From Streptococcus pseudopneumoniae (GTDB taxonomy: Bacteria; Bacillota; Bacilli; Lactobacillales; Streptococcaceae), in assembly GCF_001074155.1 (NCBI RefSeq), contig NZ_JUUZ01000023.1:1-64000 (forward strand): 64,000 nucleotides of DNA, given 5' to 3'. Both the position numbers and the translations under genes were made by a program. Below are positions 43,840 to 54,096 of the stretch, piece after piece; position 1 is the stretch's first letter; the number at the start of each line of letters is the position of its first letter. Under the pieces are notes generated by a model. It did not search any database. It saw only the letters and a list, made by a program, of their open reading frames with translations, and was not told the DNA's origin.

Positions 43840-44274
43840 TTATTTACTTGTATCTTTCGTAAAAAATATCCCGATTAGAACTAGGACTAGTGAGAGATAA
43901 GGAAAAACCCTAAACATCTGCCAATCCGGGTCGAATGCTAAAAGTCCGGAAAGCAAATAAAATCCTGCACTCGCATACAAGAAATTTCTATTTACTTTCT
44001 TGATTCCTATCCTAGTTAAAAAAGTTGCTACAGCGTAAGCAATTAAATTAGGACCTAGAAAAATCAAGAATAGAATTCCCCATGGAGCAGTAAATAAAGC
44101 AAGAGTTATAAATAGAAGAATATAGGTAAGTGCCAAATAAAATGAGAAAGATAGAAAAGTCGAAGGTTTCTTGACTGCTTTTGGACCATTCTTCATATCT
44201 TCCATCGAATTATTTTCTACAATTAATTTATCTTCTTCTTTGTTTAGCTCTACATTTGGATTTTGGTCTGACAT
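43840..44274 (-). CDS. Small multi-span membrane protein, unknown
   Basis: A 144-residue protein. The ATG at 44274 has GGGAG upstream and is chosen over a start four codons earlier. The N-terminal 40 residues are hydrophilic and acidic (QNPNVELNKEEDKL). Four hydrophobic stretches follow (about 42-62, 64-85, 96-112, 118-138). I recognise no family. It stands alone with its own -10 (TATAAT, 44307-44312) and terminator. Confidence 0.78.
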   Translation of the reverse strand: MSDQNPNVELNKEEDKLIVENNSMEDMKNGPKAVKKPSTFLSFSFYLALTYILLFITLALFTAPWGILFLIFLGPNLIAYAVATFLTRIGIKKVNRNFLYASAGFYLLSGLLAFDPDWQMFRVFPYLSLVLVLIGIFFTKDTSK

Positions 44275-44352
44275 TTTTTCTCCCACTAATTTGTTAAGTT
44301 ATTTTTATTATATCCCAATTTGTCAAATTAAGCTAGACAGAAAAAGCCATCT

Positions 44353-44490
44353 ATGTTAGTCTCAGATAAACGCTCACATTTGTCTGAAAGAAACTAACAT
44401 AAATGACCTACACTCCTCCCTATCAAGTTTTTCTGAGTCAGATGAAATTATCTAACTCAATTTGATAAATGAGGAGTTTTTATTATTTTT
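44353..44490 (+). other. Double-hairpin element with plus-strand terminator-like end
   Basis: Two successive long imperfect hairpins. The first pairs ATGTTAGT (44353-44360) with ACTAACAT (44393-44400), with inner TCAGA/TCTGA. The second pairs ACTCCTC (44412-44418) with GAGGAGT (44471-44477), with inner TATCAA/TTGATA and TGAGT/ACTCA. A T run follows only on the plus strand. All nearby genes are on the minus strand, so this may end an unannotated plus-strand RNA or an antisense transcript. I find no clear plus-strand promoter. Confidence 0.55.
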
Positions 44491-44863
44491 CACGAATCAC
44501 TTCTACCTTGTATCCATCTGGATCTTTAACAAAGTAATAGTTTGGTTGTGTTCCTGGAAGTCCATTTGGATTTGTCACTTCGTAACCCTTGTCGCTATGT
44601 TCTTTATGAAGAGCCTCAAGGTCAGGTGTACTTAGAGCGATGTGAGCAAAACCGTCACCTACAACGTAAGGTCCATGATTGTAGTTGTATGTCAACTCCA
44701 ATTCATAATCATCGCCATCAAGACCTAGATAAACAATGGTAAAAGCGTGTTCTGGGAAGTCGAGACGACGCAATTCCTTAAATCCAAAAGCATCTTGATA
44801 AAAAGCAATTGATTTTTCAAGATTTTCTACTCGCAAGCAAGTGTGTAACATTTTTGAAGCCAT
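44483..44863 (-). CDS. gloA: Lactoylglutathione lyase (glyoxalase I)
   Basis: A 126-residue VOC-fold metalloenzyme. It has MLHTCLRVENLEKSIAFYQD at the N-terminus (metal-ligand His), the Glu in VYLGLDGDDYELELTYN, HIAL in the second half, and FVKDPDGYKVEVI with the final ligand Glu. It detoxifies methylglyoxal from glycolysis; streptococci may use glutathione or another thiol. The start at 44863 follows AAAGGAG; upstream in-frame starts lie in the rplT terminator. Confidence 0.94.
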   Translation of the reverse strand: MASKMLHTCLRVENLEKSIAFYQDAFGFKELRRLDFPEHAFTIVYLGLDGDDYELELTYNYNHGPYVVGDGFAHIALSTPDLEALHKEHSDKGYEVTNPNGLPGTQPNYYFVKDPDGYKVEVIREK

Positions 44864-44878
44864 CTTTTCTCCTTTGTT

Positions 44879-44911
44879 TAAAAAAGACTGGAACAAACTT
44901 GCACCAGTCTT
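44879..44911 (-). terminator. Terminator after rplT
   Basis: Minus strand AGACTGG pairs with CCAGTCT around a 12-base loop, followed by six T. Confidence 0.82.
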
Positions 44912-44919
44912 ATGAATAA

Positions 44920-45279
44920 TTATTTACCAAGTTTTGCTTTTGCTGCATCTGCAAGAGCTGTGAAAGCTGCTGCATCGTTAACAGCCAAGTCAGCAAGCAT
45001 TTTACGGTTAACTTCGATCTCAGCCAATTTCAAACCATGCATCAATTGTGAGTATGAAAGTCCGTTCATACGAGCTGCCGCATTGATACGTGTGATCCAC
45101 AATTTGCGGAAGTCACGTTTCTTTTGACGACGGTCACGGTATGCATAGTAGTAAGAGTTCATTACTTGTTCTTTTGCAGTACGGAACAAGATGTGTTTAG
45201 CTCCATAGTAACCTTTTGCTAATTTTAAAATACGTTTACGACGTTTGCGTGATACAACGCCACCTTTAACACGTGCCAT
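44920..45279 (-). CDS. rplT: 50S ribosomal protein L20
   Basis: A 119-residue, strongly basic protein ([28 protein letters not shown]...) that binds 23S rRNA early in 50S assembly. In Bacillus, L20 also represses its own infC-rpmI-rplT operon through the leader RNA; the same operon order and a structured leader are seen here. Confidence 0.98.
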   Translation of the reverse strand: MARVKGGVVSRKRRKRILKLAKGYYGAKHILFRTAKEQVMNSYYYAYRDRRQKKRDFRKLWITRINAAARMNGLSYSQLMHGLKLAEIEVNRKMLADLAVNDAAAFTALADAAKAKLGK

Positions 45280-45328
45280 TTATATTTCCTCCAATATTTC
45301 CTAGAATTGTTAACTTACAAATACGCGA

Positions 45329-45529
45329 TTATTTCAAGCGAGTAAGCATTGCTTTGATACGTTTGAAATCTCCTGAATGCACCATAGATGCTTTACGAAG
45401 ATGACGACGTTGTTTCTTAGTTTTTCCGTGGAAACGGTGAGAAGTGTAAGCACGGAAACGTTTAAGTCCACCAGAACCTGTACGTTTGAAACGTTTAGCT
45501 GATGCGCGGTGTGTTTTTTGTTTTGGCAT
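45329..45529 (-). CDS. rpmI: 50S ribosomal protein L35
   Basis: A 66-residue basic protein ([20 protein letters not shown]...), of normal L35 length. It lies between infC and rplT with a good ribosome site (AAAGGAG). Confidence 0.98.
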   Translation of the reverse strand: MPKQKTHRASAKRFKRTGSGGLKRFRAYTSHRFHGKTKKQRRHLRKASMVHSGDFKRIKAMLTRLK

Positions 45530-45562
45530 GATATTTTCTCCTTTTTTTAACTTTCTGACAGA

Positions 45563-46084
45563 TTATTTCTTGTCAGTTGCTGGGGCCAACTGCATGAACA
45601 TTTGACGACCATCCATTTTAGCACGTTGTTCGATGATAGCAATATCTTGAGTTGCTTCAGCGAAATCGGCTAAAACTTTTGCTCCAATCTCTTTATGGGT
45701 AATCATACGACCCTTAAAGCGAATGGAAACCTTCACTTTGTTCCCTTTTTCAAGGAACTTGCGAGCACTGCGAAGTTTCGTATCGAAATCACCCTTATCA
45801 ATAACTGGGCTCAATCGAACTTCTTTCACGGTCACAACGCTTTGTTTTTTGCGTTGCTCTTTTTGTTTCTTCTGATACTCAAATTTGAACTTACCGTAGT
45901 CCATAATTTTCGCAACAGGAGGTTTAGCTTGAGGTTGAATGAGAACCAAGTCCACATTAGCGTCGTCCGCAAGTGCTTGCGCTTCACCAAGTGGTTTGAT
46001 ACCCAATTGTTCGCCCTCAAGACCGATTAAGCGAACTTCACGTACACGAATTTCATCATTGATGAATAAGTCTTGCTTTGCTAT
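45563..46084 (-). CDS. infC: Translation initiation factor IF-3, probable AUA start
   Basis: IF-3 of 173 residues: N-domain [14 protein letters not shown], basic linker [12 protein letters not shown], and C-domain [22 protein letters not shown]. It checks start codons and prevents 70S joining. The only position with a proper ribosome site is ATA at 46084 (AGAGGTG ends 6 nt upstream), giving (M)[10 protein letters not shown]. Alternatives are a GTG within that ribosome site, or a TTG at 46120 that lies in the T run of the leader terminator. infC is known for rare start codons because IF-3 polices them and so controls itself. The protein is certain; the start is inferred. Confidence 0.9.
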   Translation of the reverse strand: MAKQDLFINDEIRVREVRLIGLEGEQLGIKPLGEAQALADDANVDLVLIQPQAKPPVAKIMDYGKFKFEYQKKQKEQRKKQSVVTVKEVRLSPVIDKGDFDTKLRSARKFLEKGNKVKVSIRFKGRMITHKEIGAKVLADFAEATQDIAIIEQRAKMDGRQMFMQLAPATDKK

Positions 46085-46241
46085 GGTTTTCACCTCTTTT
46101 TTAATTTTAGAGAAAAACAAGAGCGGACTTGCTAACGCAAATCCGCTCTACATGATTATAGTTCATTTCTGAAACTTGATCTGTAGGGGCCAGACAACGT
46201 TAGTCGCAAGGCGAGAAGTTCTCACTTCTGCTTTTCTCATC
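46085..46241 (-). promoter_or_regulatory. infC-rpmI-rplT leader with intrinsic attenuator
   Basis: The predicted leader is about 157 nt. It contains a small hairpin AGAAGT-GAGA-ACTTCT near its 5' end and a strong terminator at 46111-46150 (AGAGCGGA with TCCGCTCT, inner TTGC/GCAA, then TTGTTTTTCT). The terminator ends 27 bases before the infC start. This is the layout of an L20-type or related r-protein leader that attenuates transcription. Confidence 0.75.
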
Positions 46242-46247
46242 TTGTAT

Positions 46248-46276
46248 ATGATATCAAGTTTTTTCCTACTTGTCAA
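46248..46276 (-). promoter_or_regulatory. infC operon promoter
   Basis: Minus strand TTGACA (46271-46276) and TATCAT (46248-46253), 17-base spacer. Confidence 0.85.
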
Positions 46277-46327
46277 GATAAAAATAATCTTTTTTAGTTT
46301 TTTTCTAATAATTGAATTTAAATCTAA

Positions 46328-47722
46328 TTATTGGGTACGTGAATAGTAAATCTCATGTGGTTTCACATGGTTACCTAGTAATTCAGATACTGTAACAAAG
46401 CTATATCCTTGTCCTTGCAGATACTCAATAACTTTTGGCAATGAGTTAACGGATGTTTGATGGATATCATGCATGAGGATGATAGATCCATTTGTCGCTT
46501 GACGTTGAATCTCAGTTAAAATAGCAGCCTCATTCTTGCTCTTCCAGTCCATACTATCGACATCCCACATAATAAAGCTCAAATCCAGGCTGTTGCGGAT
46601 ATCATCTGAAACAGCACCATATGGAGGTCGCATCAATTTTGAACTCTTTCCGAGAACACTAGTGATTGCTGTTTCTGTATCCGTAATTTGTTTCTTAGCA
46701 TCTTCCAATGATAGCTTGGTTAGAACTGGGTGGTTCCAACTGTGATTTCCGACCTCGTGCCCCTCAGATTTCATCCTTTTTAGAAGAGCTTCATTGCCTG
46801 CAATATTTTTTCCTTGGACAAAGAAGGTTGCTTTGATTTTGTACTTAGCTAAGATATCCAAGGCTTGTGGTGTTGTATTACCATCAGGACCATCATCAAA
46901 GGTAAGAGCTACCACTTTTTTATGTTTTTCCTCTTGAACTTTTTTATAAAGTTCAGCATCTTTTTCTGTTAGATAGGATGTTTGAATATAATCAAAGAAA
47001 TCAGAAATAGGCATTGCTATTTCTTCTACATTAGTCATTGCTTTGACTGGATATAGAACCAATTGACTATCTTTGTAAGCAAACTTCCAGCTTGACAATT
47101 CTGCAGCTGAGAAATCACCTGAAACTTGGTCAACAACTGATTGATCTACTTTTTTATCTTGGAGAGTTGACTTAACTCCCTCTAGAATTTTTTCTTTGGC
47201 TGTGGATGGGTCTGTAAAGAATTGATCCAAGGTAAAGATAGAGCCATCCTCTTTTAGATACAGCTGGTCTAAAGTAGTATTTTCTAATTCAACGACATTA
47301 GAATTTGCCAAGTCATAGGCCTGTTTTTTAATCAAACGATTTTCAACCCCAGTTAAAGAGGAATCCCCTTTTTCTGAGTAATAAAAAATTAACTGTTCTT
47401 TACCTTCTACTTTGTCAGTGATGTCTTTTACGATGATATCCTTAACAGAAGAGATAAGGTTGTCCCCAACTAGTGGATAATAGGTGATAATTTCAGATTT
47501 TTCTTTGCGGAAATGCTCTTTTTGACTTCCTTGGGAGTAGGCGTCTTCTTTTTCCTTCTTGAGGCTCTCAATTTTTTGTTCAAAGGCTTGTTTATTCAGT
47601 ACTTTATAGGCAATCACACTACCGAGTGCTAGCATTGTGAAAAACAAAAGCAAGACAAGAATGCCAAGTTTTTTATTGTTTTTCTTCTTTACTTTATTCT
47701 GGGGTAATCTTTTTTTTGTCAT
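46328..47722 (-). CDS. pgdA: Peptidoglycan N-acetylglucosamine deacetylase
   Basis: A 464-residue protein: basic N-terminus, one membrane anchor (about 20-42), an extracellular middle domain (about 60-260), and a C-terminal NodB/CE4 deacetylase. Catalytic and metal residues are seen in [10 protein letters not shown] (about 270-280), [11 protein letters not shown], the RPPYG motif and ILMHDIH. It removes acetyl groups from wall GlcNAc and protects against host lysozyme. The start lacks a ribosome site but is 6 nt after a -10, so the mRNA may be leaderless. Confidence 0.95.
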   Translation of the reverse strand: MTKKRLPQNKVKKKNNKKLGILVLLLFFTMLALGSVIAYKVLNKQAFEQKIESLKKEKEDAYSQGSQKEHFRKEKSEIITYYPLVGDNLISSVKDIIVKDITDKVEGKEQLIFYYSEKGDSSLTGVENRLIKKQAYDLANSNVVELENTTLDQLYLKEDGSIFTLDQFFTDPSTAKEKILEGVKSTLQDKKVDQSVVDQVSGDFSAAELSSWKFAYKDSQLVLYPVKAMTNVEEIAMPISDFFDYIQTSYLTEKDAELYKKVQEEKHKKVVALTFDDGPDGNTTPQALDILAKYKIKATFFVQGKNIAGNEALLKRMKSEGHEVGNHSWNHPVLTKLSLEDAKKQITDTETAITSVLGKSSKLMRPPYGAVSDDIRNSLDLSFIMWDVDSMDWKSKNEAAILTEIQRQATNGSIILMHDIHQTSVNSLPKVIEYLQGQGYSFVTVSELLGNHVKPHEIYYSRTQ

Positions 47723-47728
47723 AGTCTT

Positions 47729-47757
47729 ATCTTATCAAATATGAACTATAATTTCAA
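47729..47757 (-). promoter_or_regulatory. pgdA promoter, leaderless geometry
   Basis: Minus strand TTGAAA (47752-47757), 17-base spacer ending in TGA, TAAGAT (47729-47734), then AAGACT and the ATG. Confidence 0.7.
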
Positions 47758-47800
47758 TGAAAACATGGCATGAAAATATTTAAAATAGGTAAAGAAAAGT

Positions 47801-47834
47801 AAAAGAATCCTAGGAAAATCTAGGATTCTTTTAT
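47801..47834. terminator. Terminator of ezrA
   Basis: AAAAGAATCCTAG pairs perfectly with CTAGGATTCTTTT around a 6-base loop, directly after the ezrA stop codon on the minus strand. Confidence 0.85.
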
Positions 47835-47837
47835 AAA

Positions 47838-49565
47838 TTAGAAACGGATACTTTCTCTTGTTTTTTCATAAGAAGTAACGAAGCGATTGGTAACACCAGG
47901 CTCAGCAACTTCTAATGCTTGAGAGATTTTTTCGAAAGATGCTTGGTAATCAAATGTCGTTTCAAAGATATTCAAAGCTTCTTGGAAAGCTTGTTGAATA
48001 CGATCATCAAATGATCTGTAACGGTTCGAATATTGAAGCAATTGTTCTGTCAATGTTGCATTTTGAACGATACTGTATGTTTCTTCTTCCAACATATTCA
48101 TATCATTTGTCGCAATCTCAAGGATACGATTCACAGATTCGATATTCACTTGCGCTTGTTCCAGCTCAGCCATCAAGTCTTCTGTACTGTGGCTTGCATC
48201 AAAGAAGAGCTTCAAGAATTTTTGTGGAATTCCTGGAAGATTTCTCTTCTCCATGTAGCGTTTAATCGTATGCAGACGGTTGACATATACATTTGCTTTT
48301 TGACGAGCATTGATGTCATCTTTTTCAATTTGAACGAGACGCTCACTAACACCGATTTGGTCATCTTCAATATCTTTTAATGTAGATTGGAGATTTTCCA
48401 AACGTTCTTGTAAGACAGAATATGCTTCTGAAACTTCTGACTCTGCATTATTCATTTCTTCAATAGTAGCATTCAAGGCTGAGATATCAGCTTGAAGACG
48501 ACGAACTCGATTTACATCGCTCTCTGAAATCAAATAGGTTTTCCCAAGACGTTCGATATCTTTAACCAGTACCTGATTATTTTCTTTCAAGTGTTTAAGA
48601 TAGGTAGGAAGGGTAGTTACCAATTTCTCAAAAGCTTTATGGGCTGCAATTTCACGAGTGAAAATATCATAAAGTGCATTGATTTCTTCTTGGATTTGAG
48701 TATTTTCATACTCTGCATTATCCAACTCCAATGTACGGATATTTTCGTGATTATTCTTCAAGGCTTCATAGAGAAGTTGAAGACGAGATTCGATATCAGT
48801 TTCTACAAAATGGTAGTTTTCATCTAAAAGCTTGCGGTAACCTGCTTCTAAATCTTCAAGTTGTTCTGGCAATTCAGTAGTAAGCTTAGTGACAATCGCT
48901 GGAATTCTTTCAACGATATGTGTCAAAGCCAAAATGTGATTTTCAGCGTTATCTAAAATCCCTGCTGCTTCAACCGGATCCCCTGAAGAATTCAAGGTTA
49001 CAAATTGAGAAAACTCAGATTGGATGTTCTCCAATTGTTTTTCAATTTCCGGAAGAGCTTGACCATATTTTTCAGGATCTTCAGCTACAGTGTTTTGTAG
49101 TTTCTCGAATAAATCTAGGGCATGCAGAACACGTCCACTATTTTTTGACTCTTGTTTTTCCAACTCAGACAAGGCATTACGAATTGCTGCAATATCTTCT
49201 TCAACAAGTTGGATTTGACTTTCAATTTGATCAATCTGGTGCTTAGCTTTCAAGAAACGGAATGAGTTATTGTATCCTTCAGCTTCAAAGAGGTTATTCT
49301 CGATATCTGCAAAAGAGTTAAGAGACAAATCTACCCATTTTTGGTTCCATTCTCTAAAAGCAACCTGACTTTGACCAATCAGATGCATGTTTTTTACAAC
49401 CTCTACCTCATCATTAACAGGAAGGTTATATAGTTCTTCTTTTCTTTCTTCTAAAGCTGCAAGTCTACTCTCATTTCGTTTACGTAGCAAAATTGCTACT
49501 GCAAAAGCAATAAGAAGCAGGACTGCAATTCCAATCAAAGTAATAATCAACTGATTATTTGACAT
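47838..49565 (-). CDS. ezrA: Septation ring regulator EzrA
   Basis: A 575-residue protein. One N-terminal membrane helix (about 6-26) is followed by a very long, mostly helical cytoplasmic part with coiled-coil heptads and many Glu, Gln and Leu residues, as in the spectrin-like EzrA fold. It controls FtsZ ring placement and links division to peptidoglycan synthesis. AAAGGAG precedes the ATG. It lies 80 bases after gyrB. Confidence 0.96.
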   Translation of the reverse strand: MSNNQLIITLIGIAVLLLIAFAVAILLRKRNESRLAALEERKEELYNLPVNDEVEVVKNMHLIGQSQVAFREWNQKWVDLSLNSFADIENNLFEAEGYNNSFRFLKAKHQIDQIESQIQLVEEDIAAIRNALSELEKQESKNSGRVLHALDLFEKLQNTVAEDPEKYGQALPEIEKQLENIQSEFSQFVTLNSSGDPVEAAGILDNAENHILALTHIVERIPAIVTKLTTELPEQLEDLEAGYRKLLDENYHFVETDIESRLQLLYEALKNNHENIRTLELDNAEYENTQIQEEINALYDIFTREIAAHKAFEKLVTTLPTYLKHLKENNQVLVKDIERLGKTYLISESDVNRVRRLQADISALNATIEEMNNAESEVSEAYSVLQERLENLQSTLKDIEDDQIGVSERLVQIEKDDINARQKANVYVNRLHTIKRYMEKRNLPGIPQKFLKLFFDASHSTEDLMAELEQAQVNIESVNRILEIATNDMNMLEEETYSIVQNATLTEQLLQYSNRYRSFDDRIQQAFQEALNIFETTFDYQASFEKISQALEVAEPGVTNRFVTSYEKTRESIRF

Positions 49566-49645
49566 ATCAAACTCCTTTTATACATGACACAATTGTAATG
49601 ATTATATCATATTTTTCAAACCTTGGGAACTATTTCCCAATATTT

Positions 49646-52170
<2,525 letters not shown>

Positions 52171-52177
52171 ACCCTTC

Positions 52178-52186
52178 ATTATACCA
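52178..52186 (-). promoter_or_regulatory. Extended -10 promoter of the HAD gene, near-leaderless geometry
   Basis: Minus strand TGGTATAAT, then GAAGGGT, then ATG. The transcript would start within about two bases of the start codon; the AAGGG could only act as a ribosome site if transcription began further upstream. Confidence 0.58.
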
Positions 52187-52235
52187 TTTTTTTATAAAAA
52201 AAGCGATGTTTACCTTGGTTTTTGCCATTAAAAAA

Positions 52236-52250
52236 GAGAAGAATCTCCTC
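52236..52250 (-). terminator. Weak terminator after the DJ-1 gene
   Basis: Minus strand GAGGAG-ATT-CTTCTC followed by TTTTTT. The unit GAATCTCCTCC occurs twice nearby (52241-52251 and 52261-52271), suggesting a small duplication. Confidence 0.55.
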
Positions 52251-52280
52251 CATCAAGAAAGAATCTCCTCCGTTTGTTCA

Positions 52281-52829
52281 TTATTTTTCAAATAGGTCTG
52301 TATATAGCATGCCATTCCTTAGTGACTCAGCATCTCCGCCCAGTGTTTCAACCAAGTGGTAAGCAAATGCTAAAGCAGTTGCTGGTCCACGGCTCGTAAT
52401 GATATTTCCATCCACTACGACTGTTTCTTTGCGGTAGTGACCGTCAGCAATTTGTTCTTGGACTCCATCATAGCAGGTGAAGTTCCTTCCTTCTAGGAGG
52501 CCAGCTCGATTCAAAGCAATTGGAGCAGCACAGATAGCTGCTACTTTTTTACCGGTTTCCTCAAATCTTTGAAGCTCAGAGACCAATTGCTCATTGTCCC
52601 GCAAGTGGGCAGCACCAGGCATACCTCCTGGAAGGACAATCATGTCATACTCTGATAAATTACCATCAAACACTCGATCAGCTTGAACTTGAATAGCATG
52701 TGAACCTGTCACTTTATCTTCAAATCCTACCATATGGCAGGTGATATTTGCGCGGCGCATGACGTCTACGACCGTCAAGGCTTCAATTTCTTCAAAACCA
52801 TTTGCTAGGATAACTGCAACTTTCGGCAT
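52281..52829 (-). CDS. DJ-1/PfpI family protein
   Basis: A 182-residue DJ-1 superfamily protein with the reactive Cys100 in AAICAAPIAL, the acidic partner in GFEEIEALT near 11-19, and LPGGMPGA. It resembles the YajL/ThiJ branch; proposed roles are protein deglycation or oxidative stress protection, neither settled. It starts 10 bases after rodA. Confidence 0.92.
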   Translation of the reverse strand: MPKVAVILANGFEEIEALTVVDVMRRANITCHMVGFEDKVTGSHAIQVQADRVFDGNLSEYDMIVLPGGMPGAAHLRDNEQLVSELQRFEETGKKVAAICAAPIALNRAGLLEGRNFTCYDGVQEQIADGHYRKETVVVDGNIITSRGPATALAFAYHLVETLGGDAESLRNGMLYTDLFEK

Positions 52830-52839
52830 AGCGACCTCC

Positions 52840-54063
52840 TTATTTCACTTTTTTCAACACAACTTTTTTACGTTTGAATCTTGTTCGACCACTCTTTTCA
52901 TCAGCTAAATGAGTTTGGTAGCTCATCGATAACAGCAAACCTACACCAATTAGATTACTGATAATAGCGGATCCCCCTTGAGAAATAAAGGGCAAAGGAA
53001 TACCTGTCAGAGGAAGAAGACCAGTAACCGCACCAATATTTTCAAAGATATGGAACAAGAGCATCATGATAAATCCAGTTGAGATGTAGGTATAAAATTG
53101 ATTATTGGATTTTAGGGTAATCTTTAACATGCGATAGATGAGCAGTAGATAGAGTGCAACCACAGCAACTGAACCAATAAATCCAAAATCTTCCGCAATT
53201 ACTGTGAAAATCATATCACTCTCGCGGACTGGAATAAGGAGATTAGACACATTAAAGCCTTGGCCAAAAATTCCACCGCTACCAATCGCAATTTGACCCT
53301 GCGCCTGTTGATAGGTAGTCGTTTGGGCATAATCAAACGGATTGAGCCAAGCTAGGATACGATTTATCTGATAAGTTGGCATCCCAATCTGATGCATAAA
53401 AGCACGCCCATCTTTTGTGATAAAGATTGCTAGGAATCCTGCAATTGCCGACACAACTGCTACAAAAATTGGAATAATAATCTTCCAAGAAACACCAGAC
53501 AATAAGACAAGTCCTGCAAAGATTGCAACAAAAACCATAGCTGTTCCAAGGTCACTTTGCAAGGCTAGTAAAACCATAACTGGCATCGTGAAAACGATCA
53601 TCCACAAAATTAATAAAAAATCTAAACCAATCGTTCGTTCTTTGTCTTTATGTTTCTTGGTAAAGGTTACGATAACGTATGCCAGCATCAAAATATAGGA
53701 TATCTTCATGAATTCGGAGGGTTGAAAGAGTGTATAACCACCGATTGACACCCAGTTTTTCGCACCAGTTGCAGCTACTAAACTCGGGTTGTAGAAGACT
53801 AAAGGCAAGACCATCAAGGTTAGACCGAGTCCATATAAATAAGGTGTGGACTGCCAGAGAAATTTTGTGTTAAAAAACATGACTATGAAGCTAAAAACAA
53901 TCCCCAGCGATATCCAAGCCAGTTGTTGTCCAAGTATGGGCCAAACATTGTTTGGGTAGTCATGACTAACTGCTATATAAATAGCTACGACTCCAATCAC
54001 CAACAAACAAAATACTGGTAATATTAAACTATAATCGACCCTAGAGTCGAGAGAACGTTTCAT
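52840..54063 (-). CDS. rodA: Rod shape/elongation SEDS glycosyltransferase RodA
   Basis: A 407-residue SEDS protein with about ten membrane spans. Family landmarks are WISLGIVFSFI, QSDLGTAMVF (catalytic-region Asp), GIFGQGFNVSN, and the C-terminal TGIPLPFISQGGSAIISNLIGVGLLLS. It polymerises lipid II glycan strands for peripheral wall growth with a class B PBP. RodA is preferred to FtsW on length and context as I recall from pneumococcus. GGAGG precedes the ATG. Confidence 0.9.
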   Translation of the reverse strand: MKRSLDSRVDYSLILPVFCLLVIGVVAIYIAVSHDYPNNVWPILGQQLAWISLGIVFSFIVMFFNTKFLWQSTPYLYGLGLTLMVLPLVFYNPSLVAATGAKNWVSIGGYTLFQPSEFMKISYILMLAYVIVTFTKKHKDKERTIGLDFLLILWMIVFTMPVMVLLALQSDLGTAMVFVAIFAGLVLLSGVSWKIIIPIFVAVVSAIAGFLAIFITKDGRAFMHQIGMPTYQINRILAWLNPFDYAQTTTYQQAQGQIAIGSGGIFGQGFNVSNLLIPVRESDMIFTVIAEDFGFIGSVAVVALYLLLIYRMLKITLKSNNQFYTYISTGFIMMLLFHIFENIGAVTGLLPLTGIPLPFISQGGSAIISNLIGVGLLLSMSYQTHLADEKSGRTRFKRKKVVLKKVK

Positions 54064-54096
54064 AAAAGGCCTCCTTCATTCTTTCAGGTATTCATT

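Noticed and set aside
46085-46120. infC start at TTG 46120
   Set aside because: The TTG is part of the T run of the leader terminator and lacks a ribosome site.
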